Of a DNA stretch of 64,000 nucleotides, positions 45,889 to 53,656 are shown piece by piece (position 1 is the stretch's first letter; each line of letters starts with the position of its first letter). Made by a program: the position numbers and the translations under genes. The notes below the pieces were generated by a model. The model was not told the DNA's origin and ran no database searches. It saw only the letters and a list, made by a program, of their open reading frames with translations. Source of the DNA: Pseudomonas azotoformans (GTDB lineage Bacteria > Pseudomonadota > Gammaproteobacteria > Pseudomonadales > Pseudomonadaceae); contig NZ_CP014546.1 of NCBI RefSeq assembly GCF_001579805.1, positions 1,798,001-1,862,000 on the forward strand, given 5' to 3'.

Positions 45889-47378
45889 ATGTTGTTTGCT
45901 CCGCCACCGTATAAGCGCCGATATGTTACTATTGCAAAATCATCCGTCATTCCTGACAGGTAATCCACAATCAAGTGCGCTCTTGCTATCCATTCAAGTA
46001 GCTCGAATCGTTTTTTTGAATTTTTAGTTTTCCGTATTTCAAGCAATGTATGCTCGTATACTTTTATGTGCTTGCGAGGTAGAAAACTTTGTAGCGTTGA
46101 AGCTAATGCCGAGCCTGTAGCCTTGGGTTGTACTTTATTGATTAAAAGCTGTTCTGCATCATTGCTGGATAGGTCAAGCAAAAGGCCAAATCTATCTAGG
46201 ATGCCGGTAACTACTTGAAAGCCGACAAGCTCTCTTTCCCTGATAACGGCACTGGAGTATAGATATTCTTTCGAGAACTTTCTGATGATATCTAGCAGTG
46301 CTTTAGCAGCTTTTGATTTATCAAGAAGTGAGAAATATTCACCCGCCTCTATTTTAGCATGATGTCTTATATATAGCTGGCATGAACGGTCAACCAAAAC
46401 ATTTGTCACAGTGGTTCGGAAGGCGGTAAACCATGCAGGATCTTCGGAGTGTTCCAGTGGCAATGAGTTGAGAATTTCCATTGCAATTCTATTTTTATTG
46501 AGCTCTCCTAAGCCGGTCCGTAACGCAAATACAACATCATAGCATCTGACAATGTTCTTTTCTAATGCATCCTCAATGTCGCTTAAGCAATATGATATGT
46601 CATCCGCAGCTTCCATTATGTATGACAACGGATGCCTGGACATCGTATTTATACTTAATTTGCTTTGTAATTCTGAAAGTATTTTTTTCTCACTATGGAA
46701 TACTCCTGATTTTTTCACAGTTTTACCATTTTGGACCTCGCCAATACGTTCAGGGGTCCATGGGTACTTTAGTGTTGCAGATAATTGTGAGTAAGTTAGA
46801 TTGTAGCCAAATTCATCTTTGTTCCATTGCAACCTTGTTGCCATCCGGAAACCTTGGGGGTTGCCGTCAAAATATGTAAAGTCCTGGTACAGTTGGGTGA
46901 ATTCAGAATGATGATATTTAGAGAATTTTTCTTTGTTTTTTTCGATTCTAGCAGCAAACCACTCTTGGATTGACGCCTCTCCGAAGTGCCCAAACGGTGG
47001 GTTTCCCAGGTCGTGCATCAAGCATGAAACTTCGACAAACGAGATGAAGGCGTTGGTTCTATAAAGGGTCTCTATGTTATTTTTTTCTCCGAGCATCCCT
47101 TTTTCGAATAGCTGCTCTGAAATCTTTTCCGCTAGGTAACGTCCAATTGATGCTACCTCTAGGGAGTGTGTAAGTCTCGTTCGTACCGATGCGTTCCACT
47201 CTTGTGGAAAGGCTTGAGTTTTGGATTGAAGCCTGCGAAATGCTGCAGAAAATAATACTCGCCCCCGGTCACTCGCTGCCTGCATCGCGAGATTTCTACC
47301 AGAAGGGCCAGCAGAGTCGCGTCTGCGAATATCCGTAAGCATAGAGAGATAAAACTGAGATATTCGTGATTCGCTCAT
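45885..47378 (-). CDS. dGTPase-type dNTP triphosphohydrolase (HD domain)
   Basis: 497 residues from MSESRISQF at 47378 (AAGGA 5 bases upstream); a longer in-frame opening to 47447 is rejected. The HD-domain ligands are visible: His71 in RTRLTHSLEV, His122-Asp123 in MHDLGNPPFGHFGE, and Asp in MEAADDISYCLSDIED. RGRVLFSAAFRRLQSKTQAF is the usual N-terminal dGTPase substrate loop. It cleaves dNTPs to deoxynucleosides plus triphosphate. Phage defence by dNTP depletion is known for other dGTPases. First gene of a two-gene operon with the primase-like gene. Confidence 0.9.
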   Translation of the reverse strand: MSESRISQFYLSMLTDIRRRDSAGPSGRNLAMQAASDRGRVLFSAAFRRLQSKTQAFPQEWNASVRTRLTHSLEVASIGRYLAEKISEQLFEKGMLGEKNNIETLYRTNAFISFVEVSCLMHDLGNPPFGHFGEASIQEWFAARIEKNKEKFSKYHHSEFTQLYQDFTYFDGNPQGFRMATRLQWNKDEFGYNLTYSQLSATLKYPWTPERIGEVQNGKTVKKSGVFHSEKKILSELQSKLSINTMSRHPLSYIMEAADDISYCLSDIEDALEKNIVRCYDVVFALRTGLGELNKNRIAMEILNSLPLEHSEDPAWFTAFRTTVTNVLVDRSCQLYIRHHAKIEAGEYFSLLDKSKAAKALLDIIRKFSKEYLYSSAVIRERELVGFQVVTGILDRFGLLLDLSSNDAEQLLINKVQPKATGSALASTLQSFLPRKHIKVYEHTLLEIRKTKNSKKRFELLEWIARAHLIVDYLSGMTDDFAIVTYRRLYGGGANNI

Positions 47379-47481
47379 GACAATCCTTATCTGATATTCG
47401 CTGACGAGCCTTGCCACTGCTAAGTCGGTTTTGGGCGCTACGCCCAAAGGTGGCCTTTGGGTTCACCTTATCCGTTTGATT

Positions 47482-47850
47482 TCAAGGACACAAAGGTTTC
47501 AGGGGGGCTCGTCTGTGGGTGATCGCCGTTGCCGTATTGTCTTGCCCGATGAGGTTAGCTCGGGTCTTTCTCAAAAAATGCTTCCATGATTCGTATTTCT
47601 GAATCCGCCTGCTGATGATGCAAGCCGTCAGCGAGTAATAGTACTGAGTGGAGGCGGACTTTTCCTGGAGAAAAACCTCTAGAAACCAAAGGACGTGTTT
47701 CATCTGCCAGCTCCATGGCGTTTTGCGTTGCCAGCGCTGCTCGATGGCCATCTGCATTACTCGTGCTTGCCTGACGTGGCGGCGTTGAGAGGCGGGCGCG
47801 CCTTTCAGGGTACCGCTCAGAAACAACTCCATATCGAATGCCTTACTCAT
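47482..47850 (-). CDS. small island protein partnered with the second recombinase
   Basis: 122 basic residues, rich in Arg, Gln and Trp, with no recognisable domain (WQRKTPWSWQMKHVLWFLEVFLQ in two parts). Its ATG overlaps the upstream recombinase-like stop (ATGA), so the two are co-translated; similar small genes follow integrase-domain proteins in Pseudomonas islands. Function unknown, perhaps a recombination accessory factor. Confidence 0.6.
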   Translation of the reverse strand: MSKAFDMELFLSGTLKGAPASQRRHVRQARVMQMAIEQRWQRKTPWSWQMKHVLWFLEVFLQEKSASTQYYYSLTACIISRRIQKYESWKHFLRKTRANLIGQDNTATAITHRRAPLKPLCP

Positions 47851-48827
47851 GCTCGGCCACCAATGTAAGCCGACACCACGTCGATACGACCGTGTCCCAG
47901 CTCATAGCTGATTTGTGCTCGGGCTTCCTGATCGAGGTGATGATCAAGTTGGTAGCAATTGCCACCGTTGATGGGGGCAGGATGCTGTGTGATTTGCTCA
48001 TAGCGTTCGCACGCATAGGTCGCCCGCAATTCGTGGAAGCCCTTGAGGTTGTGCGTATGGAGAATCTCCCGTGCGGGGCGAACGATTACCTGTTGGAAAT
48101 CGAGGTAGCGTTCATTTGCTGCAAGCAGGTTGCGGCTACCATGGGGCGAGACTTGAAGGGCGAATGCCAGTGCGTCGCGGATGTGCTCATCCACCGTTAT
48201 CCACCGAGGGGCCGAGGCTCCCGAGCGGCCACCTTTGGTGCCGTCCTGGATGTTGATCCTCCCGAGTTGCTCGGCTTCCCGTTGCAGTCGAGGAAGGTCG
48301 GCCAAAATGGCCTCGCGTAAGCGCATTCCGGCGGCTCGCACCAAGTGCACGATGGCGGCAGCGCGTTGCATTTGGTGTTCGCGGAGTACGTCCACGATCC
48401 GTTTCACATGTTCGCGATCTTGGCCTTGCGGTACCGATTGACGAACACTGATGCGCCGCATTCCCAACGCCTTGCTCGGACTCACGACCTTCACATACTG
48501 ATCACCTCGAAGCGCAGCCATGGTCCGGTTCACGCTGGACAATCGGTTTTGCGCGGTGGCGATGCCTATAGCGCCTTGTTCAACTTGCTGACGCAGATAT
48601 CCGGCGTATTCCAGCAGGGTCTGCCGATCAATTTGTCGCGCATCGTTAATTCCTGGTCCATCCTCCGACCGACACCACCGAACAAACGTCTGCCAGCGAT
48701 CACTGTGCGCTTTAACGGTCCCATAGTGTCCGCCGCCGAACATGTCTTTCAGCGCTTGCAGCCCGGCATAGCTCAGTTGCCGACCATAGCCAAAATTCCG
48801 CCCGTCCCGTCTACCTACCAGTGCCAT
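47847..48827 (-). CDS. integrase-domain protein (second tyrosine recombinase-like)
   Basis: 326 residues from the ATG at 48827 (GAGGAG 7 bases upstream; a TTG six bases earlier is less likely). Core residues are visible: Arg in AAGMRLREAILA, HELR in KGFHELRATYA, and GHGRIDVVSAYIGG with the His and Tyr. It has a SAM-like N-terminal domain (THVKAHSDRWQTFVRWCRS-like). It differs from the P4-type integrase beside the tRNA and may serve excision or another recombination step. Followed by a coupled 122-residue gene. Confidence 0.8.
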   Translation of the reverse strand: MALVGRRDGRNFGYGRQLSYAGLQALKDMFGGGHYGTVKAHSDRWQTFVRWCRSEDGPGINDARQIDRQTLLEYAGYLRQQVEQGAIGIATAQNRLSSVNRTMAALRGDQYVKVVSPSKALGMRRISVRQSVPQGQDREHVKRIVDVLREHQMQRAAAIVHLVRAAGMRLREAILADLPRLQREAEQLGRINIQDGTKGGRSGASAPRWITVDEHIRDALAFALQVSPHGSRNLLAANERYLDFQQVIVRPAREILHTHNLKGFHELRATYACERYEQITQHPAPINGGNCYQLDHHLDQEARAQISYELGHGRIDVVSAYIGGRA

Positions 48828-48981
48828 GATCAAACTCCTCTCGAAGCCAAACCTTTAAGACTTTCCCCACGTCATCCCGCCAAGGATGTTGAGTGTTATC
48901 AGGGATCAAGGCCCCTGCGACCTGTGAGGGTTGTCCACTAACGCGGGACTGGCGGCTCTTTACGACCGGGAGCTTGGGCAT
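48811..48981 (-). CDS. possible small protein upstream of the recombinase
   Basis: 56-codon frame beginning MPKLPVVKSRQSRV, overlapping the recombinase gene by 17 bases. A perfect AGGAGG lies 12 bases upstream. That site is better spaced (7 bases) for another ATG at 48986, which opens an eight-codon frame ending in TAA. So this could be a coded protein, or the short frame could be a leader. Low confidence. Confidence 0.3.
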   Translation of the reverse strand: MPKLPVVKSRQSRVSGQPSQVAGALIPDNTQHPWRDDVGKVLKVWLREEFDHGTGR

Positions 48982-49255
48982 CTCATGATCTGGCCTCCTG
49001 AACACTTCCGAGGAAGTGGGCGGGTGGGGGCTGCATCGGCTGACGAAACCAACGCCGCGAGATCCTGAGTCAGGTAAAAGCAGTGATGCGATGACCGGGG
49101 CATGCCTGACTGTCAGTCAGGTGCAGTCCGTTCCTTGGGCTGCGGCACCATCATCTGCATCGCTGTTGCTGGTGACTTCGGTGTTTGTCACGCCGATTGT
49201 CACGAGGGGGAATGCCGCAAAGCCTTGTACGAGGTGGCCTGCAGCAGTGGTAGGA

Positions 49256-49290
49256 GCGCCCGTCTCTTTCCAGAAGAAAGAGACGGGCGC
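49256..49290. repeat. 15-bp perfect hairpin
   Basis: GCGCCCGTCTCTTTC and GAAAGAGACGGGCGC around a 5-base loop, with no following T run on either strand. Confidence 0.75.
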
Positions 49291-49650
49291 AGGTTGGCGC
49301 AAGGAATGGCCAAGCGGATAGGTTGCTGCAGGGCAGCTATGCAAGGGGATGAGTTGCCGCAGTGGGCACACTGGTAAAAGTAGGCATCCATCACATCGCT
49401 GTGACCGTGCGAGCCGCCGGACGCTAATCGCACTTTGGGAGAACCACCATCGTGTGGCGTAGCCTTAAAGGTACTGGCTACCTGGGTTGCTGTCGACGAC
49501 AGCGCTTTGCCCGGTCTTTTCTACGCCTGTGGATAATTCGGGTCAAGGCTCGAATTTTCGGGAGTTCTGCGGCTGTGGATGAAATTATCCACCGGTGGAA
49601 ATCAGTGGTTTTCCATAGACAGTTGTGTGGGCTTCAGATTTTTTAAGTGA

Positions 49651-49695
49651 GGTCCATCCAAGCAGGGCGGCTTTGCAGCCCTGTTTGGATGGACC
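49651..49695. repeat. 18-bp hairpin downstream of the integrase
   Basis: GGTCCATCCAAGCAGGGC pairs with GCCCTGTTTGGATGGACC (one G-U) around a 9-base loop. It starts 41 bases past the integrase stop and could protect or end its mRNA, or be a recombination arm site. Confidence 0.6.
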
Positions 49696-49736
49696 CGCGT
49701 GGACAAGCGGATCACTGAGATATAAAGACCGAGCGC

Positions 49737-51059
49737 TTACTCAGTTGCGCCACGTTTTGCTTTTAAGCGAGTGACGTTCGGTCCGGTCTGGTTCGCGAAT
49801 TCGTGTGGAGTGACATGCTCCTGCCGGTTGGCCTCCAGGTACCGGCTCCACCAGTTCATGATCAGCCTTCGCTCCTCGATGAACTCGGCCTTGTGGATGT
49901 AAGCGGCGCGGACGTTGTTGCGCTCCTTGTGGCTCATCTGCCGTTCAATGGCTGTCTCCGACCACAATCCTGACTCGATCAGTGCGCTACAGGCCATCGA
50001 ACGAAATCCATGCCCGCAGATATCGGTTTTGGTGTCGTATCCCATCGTCCGAAGCGCGTTGTTTACGGTATTTTCAGACATGGGCTTCCAGGGTTTGGCA
50101 TCCCCTGCGAAGACCAATGCGAATTTGCCTGTGAGTGCATGGATTTTTTCGAGTAGCGCCACTGCTTGCGGCGATAAGGGTACTAAATGGATATCCCCTG
50201 CCATCTTCGTACCCCTTGTGGAAAAGGGTACTCCTTCCAGCGCGGGGCGAGTGTCCGGTATCTCCCAGGTGCCGCGCTTGAGGTCGAACTCGCTCCAGCG
50301 TGCGAAACGCAGCTCGCTGGATCGTACAAACACATGCAGCGACAGCATCACCGTCAGACGGGTAAGTGCCCGGCCTTTATAAGTGTCGATCCGCTCCTGC
50401 AGTTCCGGCAGTCGCGATAAGGGTAGAGCGGGGCGATGCACCACCCGCGGGGCCTTGATCGAGCCTTCGAGGTCGTAAGCAGGGTTTATGGTGATAAGCC
50501 GGAGGCGCTTTGCCTCGCGCATGATGCTCTGCAGGTAGTTTTGTACCCTTAAAGCAACGTCTATCGTTCCGCGCTTCTTGATCGCTTCCAAGGGCTGCAT
50601 AAGGTCATGGGTGTCGAGATCAACAATGGCGCGTGCGCCGATCAGCGGGAATACGTGGGTTTTGAGGCGGCTCATCACTGTCTTGGAATGGCCTGGTGCC
50701 CACTTGGCCGACATTTCCGTATGCCAGTCGAGCGCAACGCTTTCAAAGGTTCTGCCTTTGATTACGGCTTCCGCCTTAGCTTGGTGTTTGGTCTCTATAG
50801 GATCAACGCCATCCGCCAGCATTCGCTTGACTTCCAAGCGCTTGCGGCGCGCATCGGCGAGGCCAATGGCGGGGTAGTTGCCGAACGAGGTCAGTCCTTC
50901 CCGTCCGTCAGGTTTGACGTAACGGAGCCGCCAGCCTTTGCGGCCATTGGGTTGGACTAGGAGATAGAGGCCATCGCCGTCGAAAAGCTTGTAGGCGCGG
51001 TCTGTAGGTTTTGCCAAGCGGCAAGCTGCGTCGGAGAGCGGAGCTGTGGTGCGCGACAT
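49737..51059 (-). CDS. P4-type tyrosine integrase of the island
   Basis: 440 residues with the N-terminal DUF4102 arm-binding domain (LSDAACRLAKPTDRAYKLFDGDGLYLLV in two parts). The catalytic domain contains Arg in VFVRSSELRFARWSEFDL, HGFRSMACSALIE and SHKERNNVRAAYIHKAEF with the nucleophile Tyr. These integrases target tRNA 3' ends. The gene starts 173 bases from tRNA-Thr and reads away from it, the classic geometry. This is the enzyme expected to recombine the two 17-base copies. Confidence 0.95.
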   Translation of the reverse strand: MSRTTAPLSDAACRLAKPTDRAYKLFDGDGLYLLVQPNGRKGWRLRYVKPDGREGLTSFGNYPAIGLADARRKRLEVKRMLADGVDPIETKHQAKAEAVIKGRTFESVALDWHTEMSAKWAPGHSKTVMSRLKTHVFPLIGARAIVDLDTHDLMQPLEAIKKRGTIDVALRVQNYLQSIMREAKRLRLITINPAYDLEGSIKAPRVVHRPALPLSRLPELQERIDTYKGRALTRLTVMLSLHVFVRSSELRFARWSEFDLKRGTWEIPDTRPALEGVPFSTRGTKMAGDIHLVPLSPQAVALLEKIHALTGKFALVFAGDAKPWKPMSENTVNNALRTMGYDTKTDICGHGFRSMACSALIESGLWSETAIERQMSHKERNNVRAAYIHKAEFIEERRLIMNWWSRYLEANRQEHVTPHEFANQTGPNVTRLKAKRGATE

Positions 51060-51162
51060 AAGGGTACTCCCTTTTATCGAAGTGACCTGTATCCCAAACT
51101 CTACCCTTAAAACGGCTGGAATCCACCAGATTTTGACGTAACCCGACAGAACCCCAAAACGA

Positions 51163-51188
51163 AAAAACCCGCCAGAAGGCGGGTTTTT
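51163..51188 (-). terminator. bidirectional terminator between tRNA-Thr and integrase
   Basis: AAAAACCCGCC and GGCGGGTTTTT form the stem around AGAA. It ends the minus-strand tRNA-Thr transcript before the integrase gene and so replaces the native tRNA terminator displaced to 40124. Confidence 0.85.
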
Positions 51189-51231
51189 CGGGGGTTCCAG
51201 AGATTTTGAAAGCCTTCTCTGGAACCTTGTG

Positions 51232-51307
<76 letters not shown>

Positions 51308-51490
51308 GTGTTAGGGCGACGATTATAGCGATTGGCAAGGTTCTGTAAACCCCTGAATTCTGACTATTTTTGCAGAACCCAAGGTTTTTTCATCCGCGCC
51401 CCTTTTTCCGATCAGCAAGGGTAGGATTCTTCCTAAGCCGCCGAAGGGTCAAACCCGGTGCAATCTCATCCCATCTAAAGGAAGCCCCAC

Positions 51491-51901
51491 GTGAAACGGA
51501 CTCTCTCCCTGTCCCTCATCCTCCTCACTGCCGCGCTCAGCGCGTGTTCCTCCAATAAGCCCGGTAATGACCCTGCCCTGGTCGGTACTTGGAAAGGCTT
51601 GCGTACCGAAACCGGCAAATGCCAGTTCCTGTCGTGGACCAATAATCTCAAGCCTGACGGGCGCTTCGTCATTACCTTCTACCGCGATGCGCAGCAGACC
51701 CAGGTGATCCAGACCGAGCAGGGTTCATGGTCAGCGGCCAATGGCAAGAATGAGTTGCGCACGGACGGCGTACGTTCGCCGGATGTGTACACCTACAAGC
51801 TGCTCGACGCCGACACCGTTCACTACGTGAGCGTATCGTCGGACCCTACCAGCGATTGCCAGGATGACTACGCGTTCACCGAGCGCCGCGTGCGCCAATA
51901 A
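51491..51901 (+). CDS. small predicted lipoprotein
   Basis: 136 residues with a lipobox LSAC after the N-terminal hydrophobic segment. The mature part has GTWKGLRTETGKCQFLSWTNNLKP and reads like a lipocalin-like secreted domain with two further Cys. I do not recognise a family. A start codon at 51491 has AAAGGAAG upstream. Right flank of the island; terminated by a hairpin at 51918. Confidence 0.65.
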   Translation: MKRTLSLSLILLTAALSACSSNKPGNDPALVGTWKGLRTETGKCQFLSWTNNLKPDGRFVITFYRDAQQTQVIQTEQGSWSAANGKNELRTDGVRSPDVYTYKLLDADTVHYVSVSSDPTSDCQDDYAFTERRVRQ

Positions 51902-51917
51902 GGCTGGCGCGCTCCAA

Positions 51918-51944
51918 AACCGGGCGCTCGGGTGCCCGGTTGTT
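51918..51944 (+). terminator. weak terminator of the lipoprotein gene
   Basis: Perfect 8-base stem AACCGGGC/GCCCGGTT around an 8-base loop, followed by GTT only, 17 bases past the stop. Confidence 0.5.
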
Positions 51945-52621
51945 ATAGGTATCAACGCCTCTTCCCATAGTTCTTCCCGAACTTCTTGTAGTCCATTGCC
52001 CATTTCTGCCTGCATTTGCAGCAAAAGCCTACAGGCTGACTGCGATCAATTTGGTTTAGTGAATGGACGGTATCCTCCGGGCTTAGCAGATTGAGTGCCC
52101 TGGTGGTGTCATGCGGCGCGGGTTTTGCTTCGCTGTCCAGCGGCGGTGCCTGTTACTCACCGACACACGGGCCGTGGCTTCGCGGGCGATTTGGATCAAC
52201 CGCTCGGCTGGTTTTCCCTTGAATACAGGTGAGGTTTCCGTATTCTGTGGCGCGATATAAACCGTCAGGCTAATCGCGGTTTCATGTAGGCAATTTTTCG
52301 AGACAATGTTGGGCAATCGAATATTTGTTGATGGGTGTGTCAGTTTTGCGCCGTTCTTGTCCATCTGGACAACAATTTTCGCGAATTAACAGTGCAAGTT
52401 CATGTTCTTACAACGAATGCATTTTTTATCACAATAAAGTCATAAAAATGGCGCCACACCGTTCGTCGGATTAAATTGAACTAAAAGCATCAAAATACTG
52501 ACACCATCAATGTGATATCACAGAATGCGCCCGACACCACATAACTAGAAAAATACAAGGTCAGCCTATTGCTGACCTTTTTATCGCCTTTAAAGCGCAA
52601 ACAGGTGGGGAGGGGCAGTGA
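51945..52621. other. long non-coding leader of the wss operon
   Basis: No credible gene. A minus-strand 93-codon frame at 52083-52364 has no ribosome site and poor codon usage. The last 250 bases are AT-rich and probably hold the wss promoter and regulator sites. I could not identify a sigma factor site or a GEMM-type c-di-GMP riboswitch. A terminator-like hairpin lies at 52557. Confidence 0.5.
52557..52582 (+). terminator. terminator-like hairpin in the wss leader
   Basis: Perfect 9-base stem AAGGTCAGC/GCTGACCTT around CTATT, followed by TTT, ending 40 bases before wssA. It may act as an attenuator for the cellulose operon. Confidence 0.6.
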
Positions 52622-53656
52622 GTGAGTCGAGCAGATGACATTTCAAAACTATTCAACAAGCTGGGTGCCAACCCGAGTGGCTACCGCGAGATCGACTTTG
52701 TCCATGAGTTCATCGAGGACGATGTAGAGGTCTTGGTAGCCCCCGTCGCGACTCCAGCCCTGCCTGAAATTGAAGCGCCGTCAGCTCCCCTGTTGCGTCT
52801 GCTGGAAGAGCTGAGCCAAGGCGAAGCCGACCACCTGCAGCCGCCCGAAGTGGTGGAGGGGCGTGACGGCGAAATGTATTCGGAGCAATCGAGCCCCAAC
52901 GTCGTGGTGGTTGTCTCGGTCAAAGGCGGCGTCGGCCGCAGCACCCTGACCGCTGCGATTGCCAGCGGCTTGCAGCGCCAGGGCCGCCCGGCGCTCGCCC
53001 TGGACCTGGACCCGCAGAACGCCTTGCGTCACCACCTGTGCCTGGGCCTCGACATGCCTGGCCTCGGCGCGAACAGTTTGCTCAATGAAAGCTGGGAAAC
53101 CCTGCCTGAACGCGGCTTTGCCGGTTGCCGCCTGGTGGCGTTTGGTAGCACCGACCACGAGCAGCAGCAGAGTCTGAACCGTTGGCTGGGCCAGGATAGC
53201 GAGTGGTTGGGCCAACGCTTGGCCGACCTTAAATTGAATGGCCAGGACACCGTGATCATCGACGTCCCGGCCGGCAATACCGTGTACCTCGGCCAGGCAA
53301 TGTCGGTGGCCGATGCGGTGCTGGTCGTCGTGCAGCCGGACGTGGCCTCGTTCAGCACCCTCGACCAGATGGACAGTGTGCTTGCGCCGTACTTCAACCG
53401 CGAAAAACCGCCACAGCGCTTTTACGTGATCAACCAGTTGGACGCTGCCCACCGCTTCAGCCTGGACATGGTCGAGGTGTTCAAGACCCGTCTGGGTGCT
53501 GCCCTGCTGGGCACGGTCCACCGCGATCGCGCGTTCAGTGAAGCCCAAGCCTACGGTCGCGATCCCCTCGACCCCACCGTCAACAGTATCGGCAGCCAGG
53601 ACGTCCACGCCCTGTGCCGCACCTTGCTCGAACGCATCGACTCGGACCTCCCATGA
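52622..53656 (+). CDS. wssA: WssA/BcsQ-type MinD-like ATPase
   Basis: 344 residues from GTG at 52622, with GGGGAGGGG just upstream. The variant Walker A VVVSVKGGVGRSTLTAAIA lies near residue 100, with a MinD/ParA-type IIDVPAGNTVYLG switch. It probably positions the cellulose machinery at the pole. Opens the wss operon, overlapping wssB by four bases. Confidence 0.92.
   Translation: MSRADDISKLFNKLGANPSGYREIDFVHEFIEDDVEVLVAPVATPALPEIEAPSAPLLRLLEELSQGEADHLQPPEVVEGRDGEMYSEQSSPNVVVVVSVKGGVGRSTLTAAIASGLQRQGRPALALDLDPQNALRHHLCLGLDMPGLGANSLLNESWETLPERGFAGCRLVAFGSTDHEQQQSLNRWLGQDSEWLGQRLADLKLNGQDTVIIDVPAGNTVYLGQAMSVADAVLVVVQPDVASFSTLDQMDSVLAPYFNREKPPQRFYVINQLDAAHRFSLDMVEVFKTRLGAALLGTVHRDRAFSEAQAYGRDPLDPTVNSIGSQDVHALCRTLLERIDSDLP

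Larger units (their letters stand above)
48990..49736. other. non-coding region with strong hairpins, right end of island cargo
   Basis: No credible gene. It holds a perfect 15-base stem at 49256-49290 and an 18-base stem (one G-U) at 49651-49695, neither with a T run. It also has an exact DnaA-box-like TGTGGATAA near 49533 and a second TTATCCACC copy. It may carry attachment-arm, excision or replication sites of the element. Confidence 0.5.

Noticed and set aside
49452..49646. Plus-strand 64-codon frame in the island's right end
   Set aside because: No ribosome site, poor codon use and several Trp/Cys typical of random translation.
52083..52364. Minus-strand 93-codon frame in the wss leader
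   Set aside because: No ribosome site, no recognisable domain and low-complexity Arg/Pro tail; cannot be supported as a gene.
51945..52556. c-di-GMP riboswitch in the wss leader
   Set aside because: No GEMM core sequence could be found; only the terminator-like stem is visible.
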